DNA of 64,000 nucleotides from Typhlomys cinereus (GCA_023101885.1 JALPQD010000053.1:4838447-4902446); one strand, 5' to 3'; numbered from the stretch's first letter, positions 45,560-57,739 are shown. Notes: generated by a model from the sequence alone, not told the origin. Numbers and translations are program-made.

Positions 45560-46464
45560 TAAACTTAAAATCAATAACTAACATGCAAGTCACATGCTAA
45601 GTCTGGAAAAGACTGCGTATACAAACACCAACAGCCACATCCTTGAAAGTTAAACAGACCCAGGATCATTGAGTCTCTCTTAATAAGTGATAGTGCATCG
45701 TTTATAACCTCTTTGAGGCTGCGTGGGAGGTGTGAGAGACTCAATCTTATGTTGTCTAGTAGATGAGGGATAAGCAGTAAACACTAACCACTACAGATTC
45801 TGTGAAATAACATGTCCACAACTCTTACAAAGCTGCAAGTGAACTGGAAATGGGCAACAGAATTTCATTTGTGTTTGGGCTGTTATTGGCAATATGCCAG
45901 GGATTAACACAGATCCGAATACATCAGTATAGACACTTACATCAATAGTCATACTCAGAAACATTCTAATTCTAAACACTGCTAATATTATGACAAGATA
46001 CTGTAGCAAGGACCAGGAACTGAAAGAAGCTGAGATTCTATAAGATCCTGTCCTTTTATCCCGACCTAACAGGATGCAAGAAAGATGAAAACTGGGACCA
46101 AAGAAATCAGGAGGCACTAATACTACAGGATGAGTATCTGGGGAAGATAAAGCCATCTCAGAGAAAATAGCACCTGTTAGCACATTCTGTCATTGGGGAC
46201 CTAGTAATCTCCATTTCTGTTTCCTGAGATTACTCGAAATACTGTGCCTAAAGGCAGCTAGAAAACAGAAAAAAATTTAGAGAGAAATATACAGATGTCT
46301 TAGATGTCTGAAATACTATCTTCTGGATTATTTTTGTTCTTGAGAACCAGTCAATAGCAATAATGACAAAATGCAATATGATTGCTTGAATAACTACAGA
46401 ATCATGAGCAATATTAAACAGTATTCAGATAGTCACTCTCCTATTAGCTGATGGTTCCCACAAG
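45560..46464. other. No recognised feature
   Basis: The 130-aa minus frame at 45791-46183 has no recognisable motif and sits in the intron just before exon B. Confidence 0.5.
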
Positions 46465-46726
46465 GGAACCCCACTTGCCTCCAGAAGAGGACTCTCTGCT
46501 ACTGTGCTTCCTTCCTGCCTTCCAGGTGTCTTGTCCTCACTTGCACTGGTCGGCACTTTCTCTTGAGGTTGACACTGGAATGCCCAGTTCTTGGGCCTTT
46601 TCCTCTATCTAACTCACTCTTTCGGTCATCTATTCCAGGTCAATGGCCTTGAATTCCATCTATATCCTGGCAAATCCTATTTTCTTGCTTCTAGTCTTGA
46701 CTTTTTCATTGAAATCTTCAGGTATG

Positions 46727-46922
46727 AGGCTGGCGAGATAGCTCAGTGGTTAACGCATCTGTTTGACCTGTTTGGTCCCCAGAAGTCCTCACGGTGGAAG
46801 AAGTGGCTTTGCAAAGCTGTTCTCTGACTTCTATCTGTGTGCCATGGCAAACATGCTCCCTCTCCCTCTCTCTCTTTCTTTCTCCCCCTTTCTTTCTCTT
46901 CTTTTCTCTCAAATAAATAAAA
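46727..46922 (+). repeat. B3/B2-like SINE ending in CT-rich tract and AAATAAATAAA
   Basis: tRNA-like head GGCTGGCGAGATAGCTCAGT, then CTCTGACTTCTATCTGTGTG and CCATGGCAAACATG, a CTTTCT-rich stretch and AAATAAATAAA. Diverged 16-bp flanks GAAATCTTCAGGTATG (46711) and GAAATATTCATGTGTG (46923) look like an aged target duplication. It interrupts the L2-like element. Confidence 0.75.
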
Positions 46923-47344
46923 GAAATATTCATGTGTGTCAGTTACCTGTGCAACGATGCACTTGATTGTCTTATAATTAGTTATAACTTAGCAATACAC
47001 AAAACTGAACTCCTTATTCTCTTCTCAAGCCCCACCCAAACCCACTCCATCCACAGTGGGCTGAGAAAATGTCAATTCCATCTCTTAAAGGCACCACTGA
47101 CCTCTTCTCCCTCCAGCATCACATAGCCAAATTTGTCGGCAAATCCCATTGGCACAGTCCTGGATGTAGACTCGAAGTCCTTCATTTCTCTGTGTTTCCT
47201 GTTACCAGTTGGATCAAACTACCACCTTCCTCTCCAGTTACTTTCATGGCTCCCCAGCAGGTCTCCTTGCTTCTGCTTCTACTCACTCATAGTTTATTCT
47301 CCTTTGAGCAGCCAGGCCCAAGCTCATATCGCTTTAATGACCAC

Positions 47345-47775
47345 CTATTAGTTACTCTGCATGTTATTCATAAATTCATGACCAACTGACTTAAGGGAAC
47401 AAGGGGCTTTATTTTATCTTACAAGTGTCCAGTTACAGTTCTTTGCCCACCTTGGTAGGAGAGCTTATACCAACACTAGGGAACTGGCCATATCAAATCT
47501 GCAGGACTGCTGAGAGGGACAATCCTCACTTGCCAGACCAGCATGTCTGGTCAAGTGTACAGAAGGATGCCGACTTTCTCAACCAGTTCCATGCATCTTA
47601 TTCATCTGTTCAGGAACTAGACCCTCACTTTGGCTTGTGTCTTCTCCATCAATATTAGATAATCTCCTGCAGGCTTGCTTGGGACTCAATTCATGTACTA
47701 ATTCCTCATAGCTGTGCCTAGAGCTCAGAGCCTTCAGTTGCCAAGTTGACACATGTATCTAACTATGACTCTGAC
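47345..47775 (-). repeat. MaLR-like LTR, copy 2 (inside L2-like element)
   Basis: Reverse complement of the 33.3-kb type: TGTACAGAAGGATGCCGACT, CTTGCCAGACCAGCATGTCT and AGTTGACACATGTATCTAAC are matched in order. It interrupts older L2-like sequence. Confidence 0.7.
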
Positions 47776-48299
47776 CATCTCATGCACAGTGAAAGCTGAA
47801 GGTCTTACCATATTTAAATTCTCCAAACCCTCTGTCTTTCTTCCCAGTACCAAACCGCTCACACTCCCTTTTGCACCATTCTACCACACTCTTTCAGCTT
47901 GGCAGATATCTCCATAATAAGGCCTTTGATTAGGTTGATTCTCTCAGATCTCTACCTGGCTCAACTCCTCATCCTCACCTGTGTCATCTTTTCAGAAGAA
48001 ATGGCTCCAGCTGCTCTACTCAAAACTGCAGCTCAGCTCCAAACCCTGCTCTGCATGCTTCTACTATATTGTCTAGAGCTACCTACTTTACTTACGGTCT
48101 GTTTTTCCTAATTAGAACATCAGCTCTCTTAGGTCAGAGCACTGCTTTCTCATTTTTTTAGGGAGGGGTTTGATCAATAGTATTTGGTTATAACTAGTAC
48201 TCAGACAGTAACTGACATGTAGTAAATGTTCAATAAGATACTAAATGGGTAAGAGAACTCAAGTACTAACTCTTCTCTGTTAAAGAAAAACTGAATTCA

Positions 48300-48470
48300 T
48301 CTGATGTGATCTGATATTCTCTCACTTTGCACAGATTGTTTCCTTGAGTTGGAACACCTTCACTCCTCTGCATCTCTACCTAGATGCTGTCTGAAGCTTA
48401 GTTGAGATTCTTTCTTCCACAATGTCTACTCTGACCCCTACTTCCTCCTTCAGTCAGTGATGAATCAGAC
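48300..48470 (+). repeat. Second L2-like fragment
   Basis: TCCTTGAGTTGGAACACCTT followed by ACTCCTCTGCATCTCTACC resembles the L2-like GCCTGGAACACTCTTCC region, so it is a separate fragment and not the continuation of the element ending at 48250. Confidence 0.45.
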
Positions 48471-49044
48471 CTGACTAGGTACTAATAAAGTTCACGCATG
48501 TGCCAAGCGAAGGACTCAGGTGGGATTCAAAGGAGTAAGAGCTGGAATGTGAATGGTCACTAAGGAAACTTCCCTGGGGAAGGTGTGTGAGAGGAGGTTC
48601 AGAGGGAAGGAGGAATGAAAAAGGCACTCCATATTTCATCTTCCGCATTGTGGAACATGGGGAGGACACAGAAAGTCCCGGGCATCTCTGGCTGCTCCCA
48701 GAAATATAGGAAAAAGTGCAACCCAGCTTATGAAGAAATTCTGCTTTAAGAACCTTCCCAAACTCAAACCAAATGGAATGGGTATGGTTTGGGCCTTTAT
48801 TCAATGTCATAATTTTTGTCTATTTCTATTCCTATGTATATGCATATGGTACATGTATGTGCTTGTGTGGATATGTGCGCATGTATGCACTTGTGTGTGT
48901 GGAGACCAGAGGCTGGCGTCTTTTTTTAAAAAAATTCTTTTTCCTCTTTTTATGTGTATGAGCATATTGGAGGTGTGCATGTGAATGTGTCAAGGCTCAA
49001 GGTTGATATCAAGAATCATCTGCAATTGCTTTTGCATCTTATTC

Positions 49045-49258
49045 TTTTCAAGATAGGGTCCCTGATGAAACCCAGATTCCAACAATGGTGCTAATGTGGC
49101 TAGTCCACTTGCTCTTGGGGATTCTCAGTCTCTGTCTTCAGAGCTAGAATCATGGAAAGGTTGGCATACCCACCTGACATTGATGTGGGGGTTGGGCATC
49201 TATACTTGGGTCCTTTTGTTTGCACAGCACTTTATTGGCAAGTCATTTCCCCATACCT
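49045..49258 (-). repeat. B4-like SINE
   Basis: Antisense: AAGATAGGGTCCCTGATGAA (B1-like end) through to CAAGTCATTTCCCCATACC (tRNA-like head). Immediately followed by a second B4-like copy in the same orientation. Confidence 0.6.
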
Positions 49259-49455
49259 AGTTTTTGAGAGAGGGGCTCTCGCTGGACCAAGCCAGTCAGC
49301 AAGCTCCAGGCATCTGCCTGGATCTGACCCCAGCACTGGGGTTGCAGCTATGTGCCACTGTGTGCAGCTTTTACATGAGTTCTGGGGATCCAGCTCAAGT
49401 CCTCATGCTTGCCCAGTGGGCACTTTACCAAATGAGCCATCCCCTCAAGCCCCAT
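49259..49455 (-). repeat. B4-like SINE, second tandem copy
   Basis: TTTTTGAGAGAGGGGCTCTC, CCCAGCACTGGGGTTGCAGC, GAGTTCTGGGGATCCAGC and AATGAGCCATCCCCTCAAGC match antisense B4 in order. Confidence 0.78.
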
Positions 49456-49891
49456 AGAGGCTCTTTTGATGAGTGGAATATGAATCATTCTTCCAAAAAT
49501 CATCTTGTAGGCTCTTCCCAGAAAAATAATACAAATACATGCTTCTGACAGTTCTTTTCTAGAGATGGTGATGCTACACACTTTCAATAGTTTCTCAGAC
49601 ATATTCAACTGAGAAAATAAAACAATCCACATATAGGATGCCTGTCCCTTACCTCAAATAGTTACTTGAGCCCAGAAGTGATTTGGATTTCATAATTTGA
49701 ATATATGCATGCACACAATGATATGTTTAAAAGTTGGGCAAGTCTAAACATAAATGTCATTATGCTTCATATACACCTCATATGCATGCCCATAATGCAT
49801 TCAATAATTTTTAATATTGTATATGTAACAAAGTTTATGTTTCATAGCTAACAGGACTGGAAGAGGCTTTTTTTTTTTCCCTTGGGGACGC

Positions 49892-50220
49892 TAACTGTTG
49901 TGGCTAGAATGTGAAATGCACCCCATAGGCTCATGGGTTTTAACACTGTTTTAAACAGTTCCAAGCAGATGGAACTGTGGAAGATTGCAGAACATTTAGA
50001 AGGCACAAGCCTGTTTGAGGAAGTACATTCTTGGGGGACAACCTTTAGTTTTACAGTCCAGTTCCACTTCCTGTTCTTTCTCTACTTCCTCAGTGTGGAT
50101 ATGAGGTGAATCACCAGCCTCCTGCTCCTGTTGCCGTGTCTTTCCCACCATGATGGACTCCAGCCTCTCAAAGTGTAGCCGGAACCAGCTTTCTTCACAG
50201 CAGCAGCAGAGAAGCTACGA
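49892..50220 (+). repeat. MaLR-type LTR, sense
   Basis: TGGCTAGAATGTGAAATGCA, CCCCATAGGCTCATGGG, TCCACTTCCTGTTCTTTCTC and CACCATGATGGACTCC match the common rodent MaLR order. Confidence 0.68.
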
Positions 50221-51080
50221 ATACTACATTGTGTGTTGTATGCTTGTGTTCAGACTACAACTGTCACGTGAGGATGGTGTGGAATCTTGTTAATGGTAAA
50301 AATGAGTTTTACATTTTGGAGCTTTTGGATTTTTTACTTTTGGATTAGAAATGTTTGACAAATAGATGGATAAAAACCTGTCCTGGAAGTATGAGTGGAC
50401 TAAAGAGTTGGGTGCAGGCCAAGCACAGAGCATGGCTTGGAAGCTACAGAGAGGCTGAAATCTGTTTAATGTAGATTTAGGCCTTGAGGCCAGGCAACAC
50501 AGTACACCTTTGATTCTTCAGTCTATGCTTGATTTTGTTCATTCTTTCAACTGAAAACATGCTGCCTCTTAAAGAATTTATCCTAATGTAAAACATTAAG
50601 TTAACATGATGCAGAATGAACAAAGCAGCCGTCTTCAATAATTAAACAGCCTAAATAGTTAATGACACATCTTGCTGGTGTTGGAAGTCCTCATGAACAG
50701 CTGCAGTCTACTTTGAAGGCAACTTGAAAGTACAGTGATGACAAGAGACTGCAAGTCACTGCGTTAGGAATTAGAGAGTTTTGTACCATTAATATGCAAG
50801 CAGATTTTTTAAAAAGTGTTGAATAATTAGAAGCCATTGACAGAAGAATGAAAGCAATATTTTCTCAGTCCACATCTGTATGGGATAGTAAAGAAGATAT
50901 AAAGTGGTACCAAGAAGTTTTATCCCCAACACATTGACCATGTTCATCACTGTGCAGTTCTGTGGGACACAGAGCAACAGTGACCCTTGTTTTTGGGTGG
51001 AAACTGACATGAACATACTGATGAAATAGTAAACACTCAATGGGGCCTATGTCAGAGTGGCTGGGTTTGTTGATAGTTTT
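50221..51080. other. No recognised repeat after the MaLR
   Basis: 50530-50780 is complex and repeat-poor (AACAGCCTAAATAGTTAATG); it may be conserved noncoding sequence but there is no direct evidence. Confidence 0.4.
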
Positions 51081-51092
51081 TCAGGTACTTAC

Positions 51093-51169
51093 ATCAATAT
51101 AATTCCCATTGATATAGTCTGAATTGGTGTCTCCTTCTAGCGTCTGCAGTCTTACTCTGGAGTGATCAT
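51093..51169 (-). CDS. PTPRM: PTPRM exon A: start of phosphatase domain D1 (77 nt)
   Basis: Internal coding exon of a receptor-type protein tyrosine phosphatase, a membrane protein that removes phosphate from tyrosines at cell contacts. Read on the minus strand, the first two bases complete a Tyr codon begun in the previous exon. The next 25 codons read DHSRVRLQ, T, then LEGDTNSDYINGNYID. The DYIN-NYI stretch is the conserved PTP motif that orients the phosphotyrosine pocket. The exon is preceded by a pyrimidine-rich tract ending CAG at 51170-51172 and followed by a GTAAGT donor starting at 51092. It ends in phase 0 and joins exon B in frame as D-G-Y. The 77-nt size is as I recall for R2B-family phosphatases. 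PTPRK, PTPRT and PTPRU are the alternatives; the assignment to PTPRM rests on recalled similarity, chiefly of exon C. Confidence 0.93.
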
Positions 51170-51184
51170 CTGTGAAGGGAAAAG

Positions 51185-52319
51185 AAAACACCCCTGAATG
51201 ACAGCAACTCTGTAGGCTGCCTCGGCCTCAGAACCTGTGCACAGTGCCTGGGGGTCCTTTCACGCATGACGGTTTTAAGATTGGTACAATGGGGTTTGGA
51301 ATGTTTTGTCAAAGGTCCAACTTGACCTTTGAAGATTTAGCCCCAAGCCTGTGGCACTACTTGGGGGAAGTGATGAAATCTTTGGGATGCAAGGGTTAGT
51401 GAGAAGCCAAGGAAAGTAGCACTCTGTAGAATGTTCCACCAGGCACTCTCCACCACCATGGTGCTGTCTGTCACATGCCACATGCCCAAAGCGACAGGGT
51501 GTATGAATCAGCTGGGACTCTGAAAACGTGAGTTCACACAAAGATAAATAAATACCATAGACCTTCTGTTACCTATTTTGCTATTTAACACTGGGATGAA
51601 TTTACAATTATTTACATTTTATAGTTGGTCTCTCTGTGCTTTGATTATCAAAGTACATTCAGTACCATCAAAGGAGTGGGACCTGTAGTCCCACAATTTT
51701 TTTTTTGGGGGATGGGAAGTTTGAACAACTCTACAGAGTGATGTACAAGACCTCCAGTATCTAAGACTGCTTATGACATCCACCTTGAGAAGTGATGGGC
51801 GTAAATCCACAGCCTTTGGATGCTTGCAGGAAATCCTAGCTCATTGACAGTTTGCTAGTTCTCTCTCTGTGCCTGAGGACATTTGCAGACAAGAGTACAG
51901 CTTGAGAGTACAAGCCAAGGAGTAACCCAGCAACCCTGACCTCCTCATCTGCAGAAGAAGATGGAAGAAACTGCCTGGACAGCTGTTTCGAAAGCTAAAT
52001 GAGAGCAGACATTCGCAAACACCATTTCTGAATAAGTGCACAGGGGTTTGAATTGTATGAATGCGCAGATCGTAATTTCTTAAAGAAAAATGTTCTTCAT
52101 AAATACTACTGATGACCTCGGTTATTTCCCTGAAAAAAAAATCTAGGCTTTAAAAAGGGAAGTTCTAAAAATTTCACTAGAGCAAGATTTTTTTCCTGAT
52201 ATTATCATTAGATTAGTGTCTGGAATGGAGTATACTGCTTCTAATTATATACATAATTTTTTTAACAAACAAAAAGTAACTTTTCCATTTGTAAAATATA
52301 CATTCTTTATGTTTTTTTC
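51185..52319. other. Intron just upstream of exon A, nothing recognised
   Basis: The 88-aa minus frame at 51275-51541 shows no motif. No exon candidate with the expected family motif. Confidence 0.5.
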
Positions 52320-52380
52320 CACTGATGCTTGGGGCACAATTGAAGGCTAGACAGCTTGCCTAGCATGCATAAGGTTCTGT
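52320..52380 (+). repeat. ID-like SINE fragment
   Basis: GCTTGCCTAGCATGCATAAG matches the ID core GCTTGCCTAGCATGC. Upstream head is degraded. Confidence 0.5.
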
Positions 52381-52884
52381 TCATTCAGTGTGGATGAGAA
52401 AGAGGTGTTATGAATGATTTCTGGGGCTGAATGCATTCACTGAGGTGTGAACATTGGAGAACAGACAGTGGGAGGCAGATGCGGAACACAGTGCTGGATA
52501 TATTTAGCCTGAGGCAGTCACAATCTGAGGGCAGACACACAGAGTGGGTGGCTGGGTATGAGTTTCTTCCTTAATAATGTTAACAGATCTTTCATTTGCC
52601 TCTTGATGTCTTCCTGAATAATTCCTTATATGCCTGTCCAAATTTTCCTATAACTCACACCTACTTATGGACCAGATCCACAATTCTATCATCTATCATT
52701 TATCTACCATCATCAATGTATCTATCTACCATTTATCACCTGCCTTATACTTACACATCACTGAAGCATGGCAATGTACCTTCATTATTTTTATGAGTAA
52801 GGAATTCAAAAACTCAGATCACATTAAAACACTATCATGTGCACACTAGAAAAATCTGCCAGTATCAAACATAGATTAGGATTC

Positions 52885-53215
52885 TAACTATTATGAACTT
52901 ATATATGCCAATGGCAAAAATGTAAATTATTACAATCACTTTGGAAAATAATATGCCATTATGAAGTAATATTAAAGGGATCTACACCCTATGTCTCAAT
53001 GGAAGGAAGCTGGTGTTACGAACATTCTGATGCATATATAGAAATGTACCTAGTGATTTTGTTTACAGTGGACAAAAAGGTCAGTAATCTGACATTAGTA
53101 AGGAAAATGAATGAACTATAGTGAATACAACCACTGGATGAAATGCATGATAGTAAGCTTACACCATCTAGAAAGCACCATATAAAGTACATGTGCTTAT
53201 GTTCTCTGGAAGAAC
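52885..53215 (+). repeat. Old L1 (L1M-type) fragment, sense
   Basis: ACAATCACTTTGGAAAATAA, ACAGTGGACAAAAAGGTCAG, GAACTATAGTGAATACAACC and ATGCATGATAGTAAGC follow the sense order of the same L1 region seen in reverse at 40.4 kb. Confidence 0.68.
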
Positions 53216-53526
53216 TTTCTGCATTTATGGAAATATCTTATGCCTGTTTCTCCAGTGTAAAAGTTACTGAATATGTGTAGTGACTAAGCACATAAATTTT
53301 GGTAAAAATAACAAACTACATTTTAATTTTATTTAATTTCAATAAGTTAAATTTAAATAACCATAGGCAGCTTCATATTGGAGAGTCGGTATGACAAACA
53401 ACCTAAAATACCTATTTGCAATTTTATATTGATTATGTGTAAAATCTCAATGTTTATAATATCTTGGGTTGAAGCTCATGTATTATCTTTTACTTCTTCG
53501 TTGTTTAGTATATTATTAGAAAAAAA

Positions 53527-53695
53527 TTCTAGGGCTGGAAAGATGGCTCAGGGGTTAAGACTTTGCTTCCCAAGCAGAGGGTCCTGAGTTTGAATCCCAG
53601 ATCCCATGTAAAAACACCAGGTGGAAATGGCAGCGGCCTAAACGTCCAGCCCTGGTGCACGGAGACTAGGAAATCCCAGAGTGAAGCAAAGCTCA
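53527..53695 (+). repeat. DIP-like SINE, intermediate age, 3' truncated
   Basis: Starts GGGCTGGAAAGATGGCTCAG. The head and body match both age classes, and homology stops near GAGTGAAGCAAAG without the CA-rich tail. Confidence 0.78.
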
Positions 53696-53799
53696 TATTG
53701 TGTTATACATTCTATTTTCTTTTTGAATGATTTGCTAGGGGGAATTCAAAAGAGAAAAAATTCAAAATTAAAACTGTTACTAAAAGACCTTCACAGTCA

Positions 53800-53962
53800 C
53801 CATTTCTCTCTGTGTGCATATGTACATGCGTACATGTGTGCATATGTATACATGTATGTATGTGTGCATATGTATGTGTTACTGGGTACAAAGTAAGGGT
53901 CGCTGTCTCTCTCCAATGTCAGGTAAGTGTGCTGTCCGTGAACTGCATCCCCAGCCCAGCAG
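53800..53962 (-). repeat. TG/CATA-rich array with ID/B4-like end
   Basis: CATATG/TACATG array (about 53814-53880), then unmatched sequence and AACTGCATCCCCAGCCC, an antisense SINE head. Probably one old SINE with an expanded tail. Confidence 0.45.
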
Positions 53963-55210
53963 TCATTGTTTCTATAGGAGAAGATCAAGCTGTGATTGGA
54001 GGCTGCACCGGAGCCTTCTAGGCTGCTGGCCGTGCTCATTGCGGACTTGGTTAGTGGTTTCACACGTGTTTGCTTTACAATAATCTGTTTAAGAGCCTCT
54101 TTGACGATACCATGCCTTGTGAAATTTGCAAGTTGCACGAAGAACAACAGGATACATATTTTGGAGATTGACTGATGACGTAATTTCTTCTGTATGCTTT
54201 ATCTTATTTCTAGGAGACCCAATGTAAACATTGGTTGTTATATTGTATTTAGGAAATAATGAGAGGAAACATGTAGAGATTCAATATAGACACATTTTTT
54301 TCCAAAATATTTTCAATCTGAGGTTGATCGAATCAATGGATATGAAACCCATAGATGTGGAGAGCAGACTGTATACACTGGCAGTGAGACTGGCCTAGAC
54401 TGGAAGAAAGAGTCCAGCTGCAGAGAACACAGAGCCGGTACTTCACCCACCGAAAACAGACTGGTCGCCACATGATCGCATTTCTGGGGTATCATGACTT
54501 AGCACCCACCAAATGAATCCTTGGCTTCTCTGTAGGCCTGAGGACCAGACCTCTTCCCTACATAAGGAAGGGATGAATGAGCAAGAAGCCGGGCGAGCGG
54601 TCCTCTGGGGCTCCTCATGCTCTCTTTGCAGACCAGTACACATTTGGCCATTTAAAAACCAACTGCCGGGGGCAAATGATTAGGCCTCTCTCCAGATGGC
54701 CTTGGGATCTCATTGACCTTGAAGCAGACATGAATCATGATGAATATCTGGCGCTATTTTTTTTTTTTCTGAAAACTCATTTATCCTCTGGGATACTGCT
54801 GAAGCCAAGTCATATCAAATTTCCATAAGGAAATGCTTAATAGACGTTTTCAGCATGTGATAACCATGGAGTTGTTAGGACAGGAGACTCAGAGAAATGA
54901 CAAAGGTCTACAGACTGTGTCTTAGTTTCTAAGGTCACAAACTGGGAGGGGCCCTTTTCAGTGTCAGAGTCTGGGTAGATCATTTTGAAAGAAAAAGTGG
55001 TTTGGAGAAGCGAGCTGATAATGAACAAATTTGGGAAACCCAGTGAGGGTCTGTGGTTAATTTATGGTTTCCAGTCAATTATCAACCGAAAGTCATAGGA
55101 CCCAGGCTCCAAGGATAAGTATTTCTGGAGGGCCCAGCCTAGTTAAGTTTGAGATGACCTGAGCTTCACAATTCCTGATTCTCATTTAAGTTTCTACTCC
55201 AGCATGGGTC
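53963..55210. other. Unassigned intron with a candidate conserved block
   Basis: 53990-54150 has a minus frame (FVQLANFTRHGIVKEALK) that I cannot place. 54570-54760 is complex, repeat-free sequence with GGCAAATGATTAGGCCTC and TTTGGCCATTTAAAA. Confidence 0.35.
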
Positions 55211-55216
55211 GTTTTA

Positions 55217-55503
55217 TTTTTATTTTTTTATTTTATTAATTATTCAATTGTGTGTGTGTATGTGCGTGTGCATGTGTGTGTGTGTGTGTGAGCGTGTGTG
55301 TGTAGAACCACAGGCGAATTCGGGAACCACCATGGACGCCTCCACCTCCTCCTTGTTTACTCTGCCCCGGGATTCACAGGCTCCGCTACCAGGACCAGAA
55401 ACGCAGGCTGCCCCCGCTTCCGCCTGGTGGGGTCTAGGATCCGAACTCAGGACCTTCCGCCTGCAAGGCATAGGCTTAACCCCTGAGCCACCTCTCCAGC
55501 CCC
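55217..55503 (-). repeat. Young DIP-like SINE
   Basis: Antisense copy with an AT-rich tail and TG array at left and head ending CCAGCCCC at right. A short internal stretch near the CCTGG(C)GTCTATACGTG position is deleted compared with the other copies. No clear target duplication was found. Confidence 0.88.
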
Positions 55504-55784
55504 ATTAGTTTTTTAATTATTCACAAACTAGGTCATGCTCTTATTTTGTATTAAAAGAAAATATCTGGGAGTTGGTCGCCCATGTGGCCTGATATGGTCT
55601 GAGCAGTGCAGACTTGATTCTGCGGAGGCTTTCTATACAAAGAAGGTGTCAGTCTCTCAGAGGATGATCAGGAAGCTCAAGTGTCGAGGGCCTGGAACCT
55701 ACTAGTCCTATATTCATCAGATACTCAGTGCTGAGACCCGATCCCTGAGAGAACAACTTAAGGAAGTGTTATAGTTGTAGAAGT

Positions 55785-56010
55785 CTGTCCATCATAGCAG
55801 GAAGGGGTAGAGTTGTTCAACTCATGGTGGTCAGAAGGCAGAGGCGGGGAGGGGGGGGCAAGATACAGCTCCCAAGGTCACACTCCCAGTGTCCTAGTGA
55901 CCTACTCCCTCCAGCAAGGTTCCACCTCCCCTCACTTCCCAATCACAGCACCAAACTCTGAATTCATTAAGGGATTCATCTACTGTTAGGCCAGAGCCCT
56001 CAGGATGCAA
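55785..56010 (-). repeat. MaLR-type LTR fragment, antisense
   Basis: CTCATGGTGGTCAGAAGGCA, CCCTCCAGCAAGGTTCCACC and AATTCATTAAGGGATTCATC match the antisense MaLR order also seen at 8.1-8.4 kb. Confidence 0.58.
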
Positions 56011-56269
56011 CCATGGCCAAAGTACCTGCTAGGAACCATGCTCCCAGTAAATAAACTTGTGGAAGACATTTCATGTCTAAATCATCACTGCTCCTGATAA
56101 GCCAAAGAGTCTCCCCTTTTATGGGAACAAAAGCAACATTCTAGTAGAAGTTTGAACAATACTGTCTTCAAAACACAAAGAGAAGGACACTTGCTTTGGG
56201 AATATAGAGCAGAGGGAACTGAAAATGCAAGAAGAGGAACAGAAGCTAATTAATCACCTAATTATATAA

Positions 56270-56470
56270 ATTTGCATGTGCACATGTGTGTGCGTATGTA
56301 TGTGTGCATGTATGCACATATGCATGTATGTGTCACAGTATATGTGTGAAGGTCAGAAGACAATGTTCAGGAGTCAGCTTGCTCCTTTCCCTTTGTGGGT
56401 TCTAGGAAGCACACTTAGCTTACCAGGCATTCATGGCAAGTTCCTTTACATGCTGAGCCTAGTCATTCCG
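56270..56470 (-). repeat. B3-like SINE remnant
   Basis: CATG/TG-rich left part, then GAAGGTCAGAAGACAATGTT and GGGTTCTAGGAAGC, as in antisense B3-type rodent SINEs. The head end is degraded. Confidence 0.5.
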
Positions 56471-56614
56471 GGGGCTGATTTGAAATGGAAACAAGTAAGT
56501 TTGGAAATGAGCTGAGTCGTACTCCACCAGTATATCTGAATCCCTAGGCATCAGTAACCTCTTTGCTTTTCCTTTTTCTGAGCAGTGCAATGTGAGTTTA
56601 AGATTTCAGCTTAA

Positions 56615-56790
56615 GAATTCTGGAACCAGAATTCCTTTTGGAATCGAAATTCTATCTCTTTCTGGAGATGTCATCTTGAACAAGTTGCTTAATTAGTGAC
56701 TTGATTCCCCCCCACACACACTGTAAAATGAGAAGAATAATACTGCTAAGATTTAACAGTATAGATTTCAGTGAGCTGACAGGAACAATG
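56615..56790 (+). repeat. MIR SINE remnant
   Basis: TCTGGAACCAGAATTCC, TTGAACAAGTTGCTTAATTA and CTGTAAAATGAGAAGAATAA are MIR landmarks in order. Confidence 0.62.
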
Positions 56791-57512
56791 CGCAGTAAGG
56801 AGTGAAGAAAAGTTACTGATCAATTATTAGCACTAATTACTGCTCATGACTTGAAGATTTGATAATGTGTACCTGGACTAATTACCCTTTGCTTTTAGAT
56901 TCTTCCCTCTCTACTAGATCTAAGTCAAGAGGTGTTTTCCTTAAATACATTTTTGTTCCTTACCACTCTGTTGAAATTATTCAACAATGTCAGCAGAGAA
57001 CCATCAATATTAAAAGAGGACTCTTAATACAGTGATTACAAAGGATCACTGAGGATTTTGTTTGTTTTCCTGGAAAGGGTGTGACAGAGTGGGGAAAAAC
57101 AGGCACTAAGACAGCATGCCCAGTAATTGTCAAATGCATGTGTACCAGTGGTGGCTTTCCTTAACTGGCGTTCCATACATGCAGACCCAAAGTTGAACAC
57201 TTTTGAAAAAAAATGAGTGCCTGTATTAGGTTAGTACAAATTTCTTATCCTGTCACTGGCTCTCAAACAAAAAGCATAGCATCAGCTAACTTGACATTTA
57301 CATTGCATTAGGTATGATTAAAAAAACTAGAGACAATTTAGAGGATCATTTTCAGTGGATATGCATAGATTATATGCCAACACATAACTTTTTACAAAGG
57401 GCATGAGTGCCTATGGGTGCTGATTTCCATACAGGTTTGAAGGTAATCCCTTGAATACACTGTGTGGTGACTGTATGTATATAACTACACATGGATAACA
57501 AGAAGGATGGAG

Positions 57513-57737
57513 TTTCTTGAGTGTGTGTACCTGAGGAGTCCCAAGGGAGATATTAGGTATCATTCTTGATTATTCTATGTTCTTATTGCTTCGCTCTGGA
57601 GTTTCCTAGCTCAGTCTTCCAGGGCCAGATTTGCAGACTGCTGCCATAAGCCATCTGGCATTTTTACAGGGATCTGGAGGTAAAAACTCAGGTCCTTTTG
57701 CTTGTAAGGTAAAAGCTTTATCCCTAATCCTGTGTCA
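57513..57737 (-). repeat. Old DIP-like SINE
   Basis: Contains CTTGAGTGTGTGTACCTGAG, CGCTCTGGAGTTTCCTAGC and CAGGTCCTTTTGCTTGTAAG modules in the antisense order of the older subfamily. The head end is eroded. Confidence 0.7.
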
Positions 57738-57739
57738 TC

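Larger units (their letters stand above)
46465..48250 (+). repeat. Ancient L2-like LINE, split by two insertions
   Basis: AAACTGAACTCCTTATTCTC, GCACCACTGACCTCTTCTCC, GGTCTCCTTGCTTCTGC and the terminal ACATGTAGTAAATGTTCAAT match, in order, an old mammalian LINE tail. It is broken by the B3-like SINE (46727-46922) and by the MaLR (47345-47775), so it predates both. Confidence 0.6.
45532..51092 (-). other. PTPRM: PTPRM intron between exons A and B (5.6 kb)
   Basis: Bounded by the GTAAGT donor of exon A and the TTTTCAG acceptor of exon B. Much of it is an L2-like element with later insertions, then two B4-like SINEs and a MaLR. 45.55-46.46 kb and 50.3-51.09 kb contain nothing I recognise. Confidence 0.9.

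Noticed and set aside
53797..54147. 116-aa minus-strand frame considered as a PTPRM exon or retrocopy
   Set aside because: No PTP motif; its C-terminal part is the CATA/TG array. Left as unidentified.
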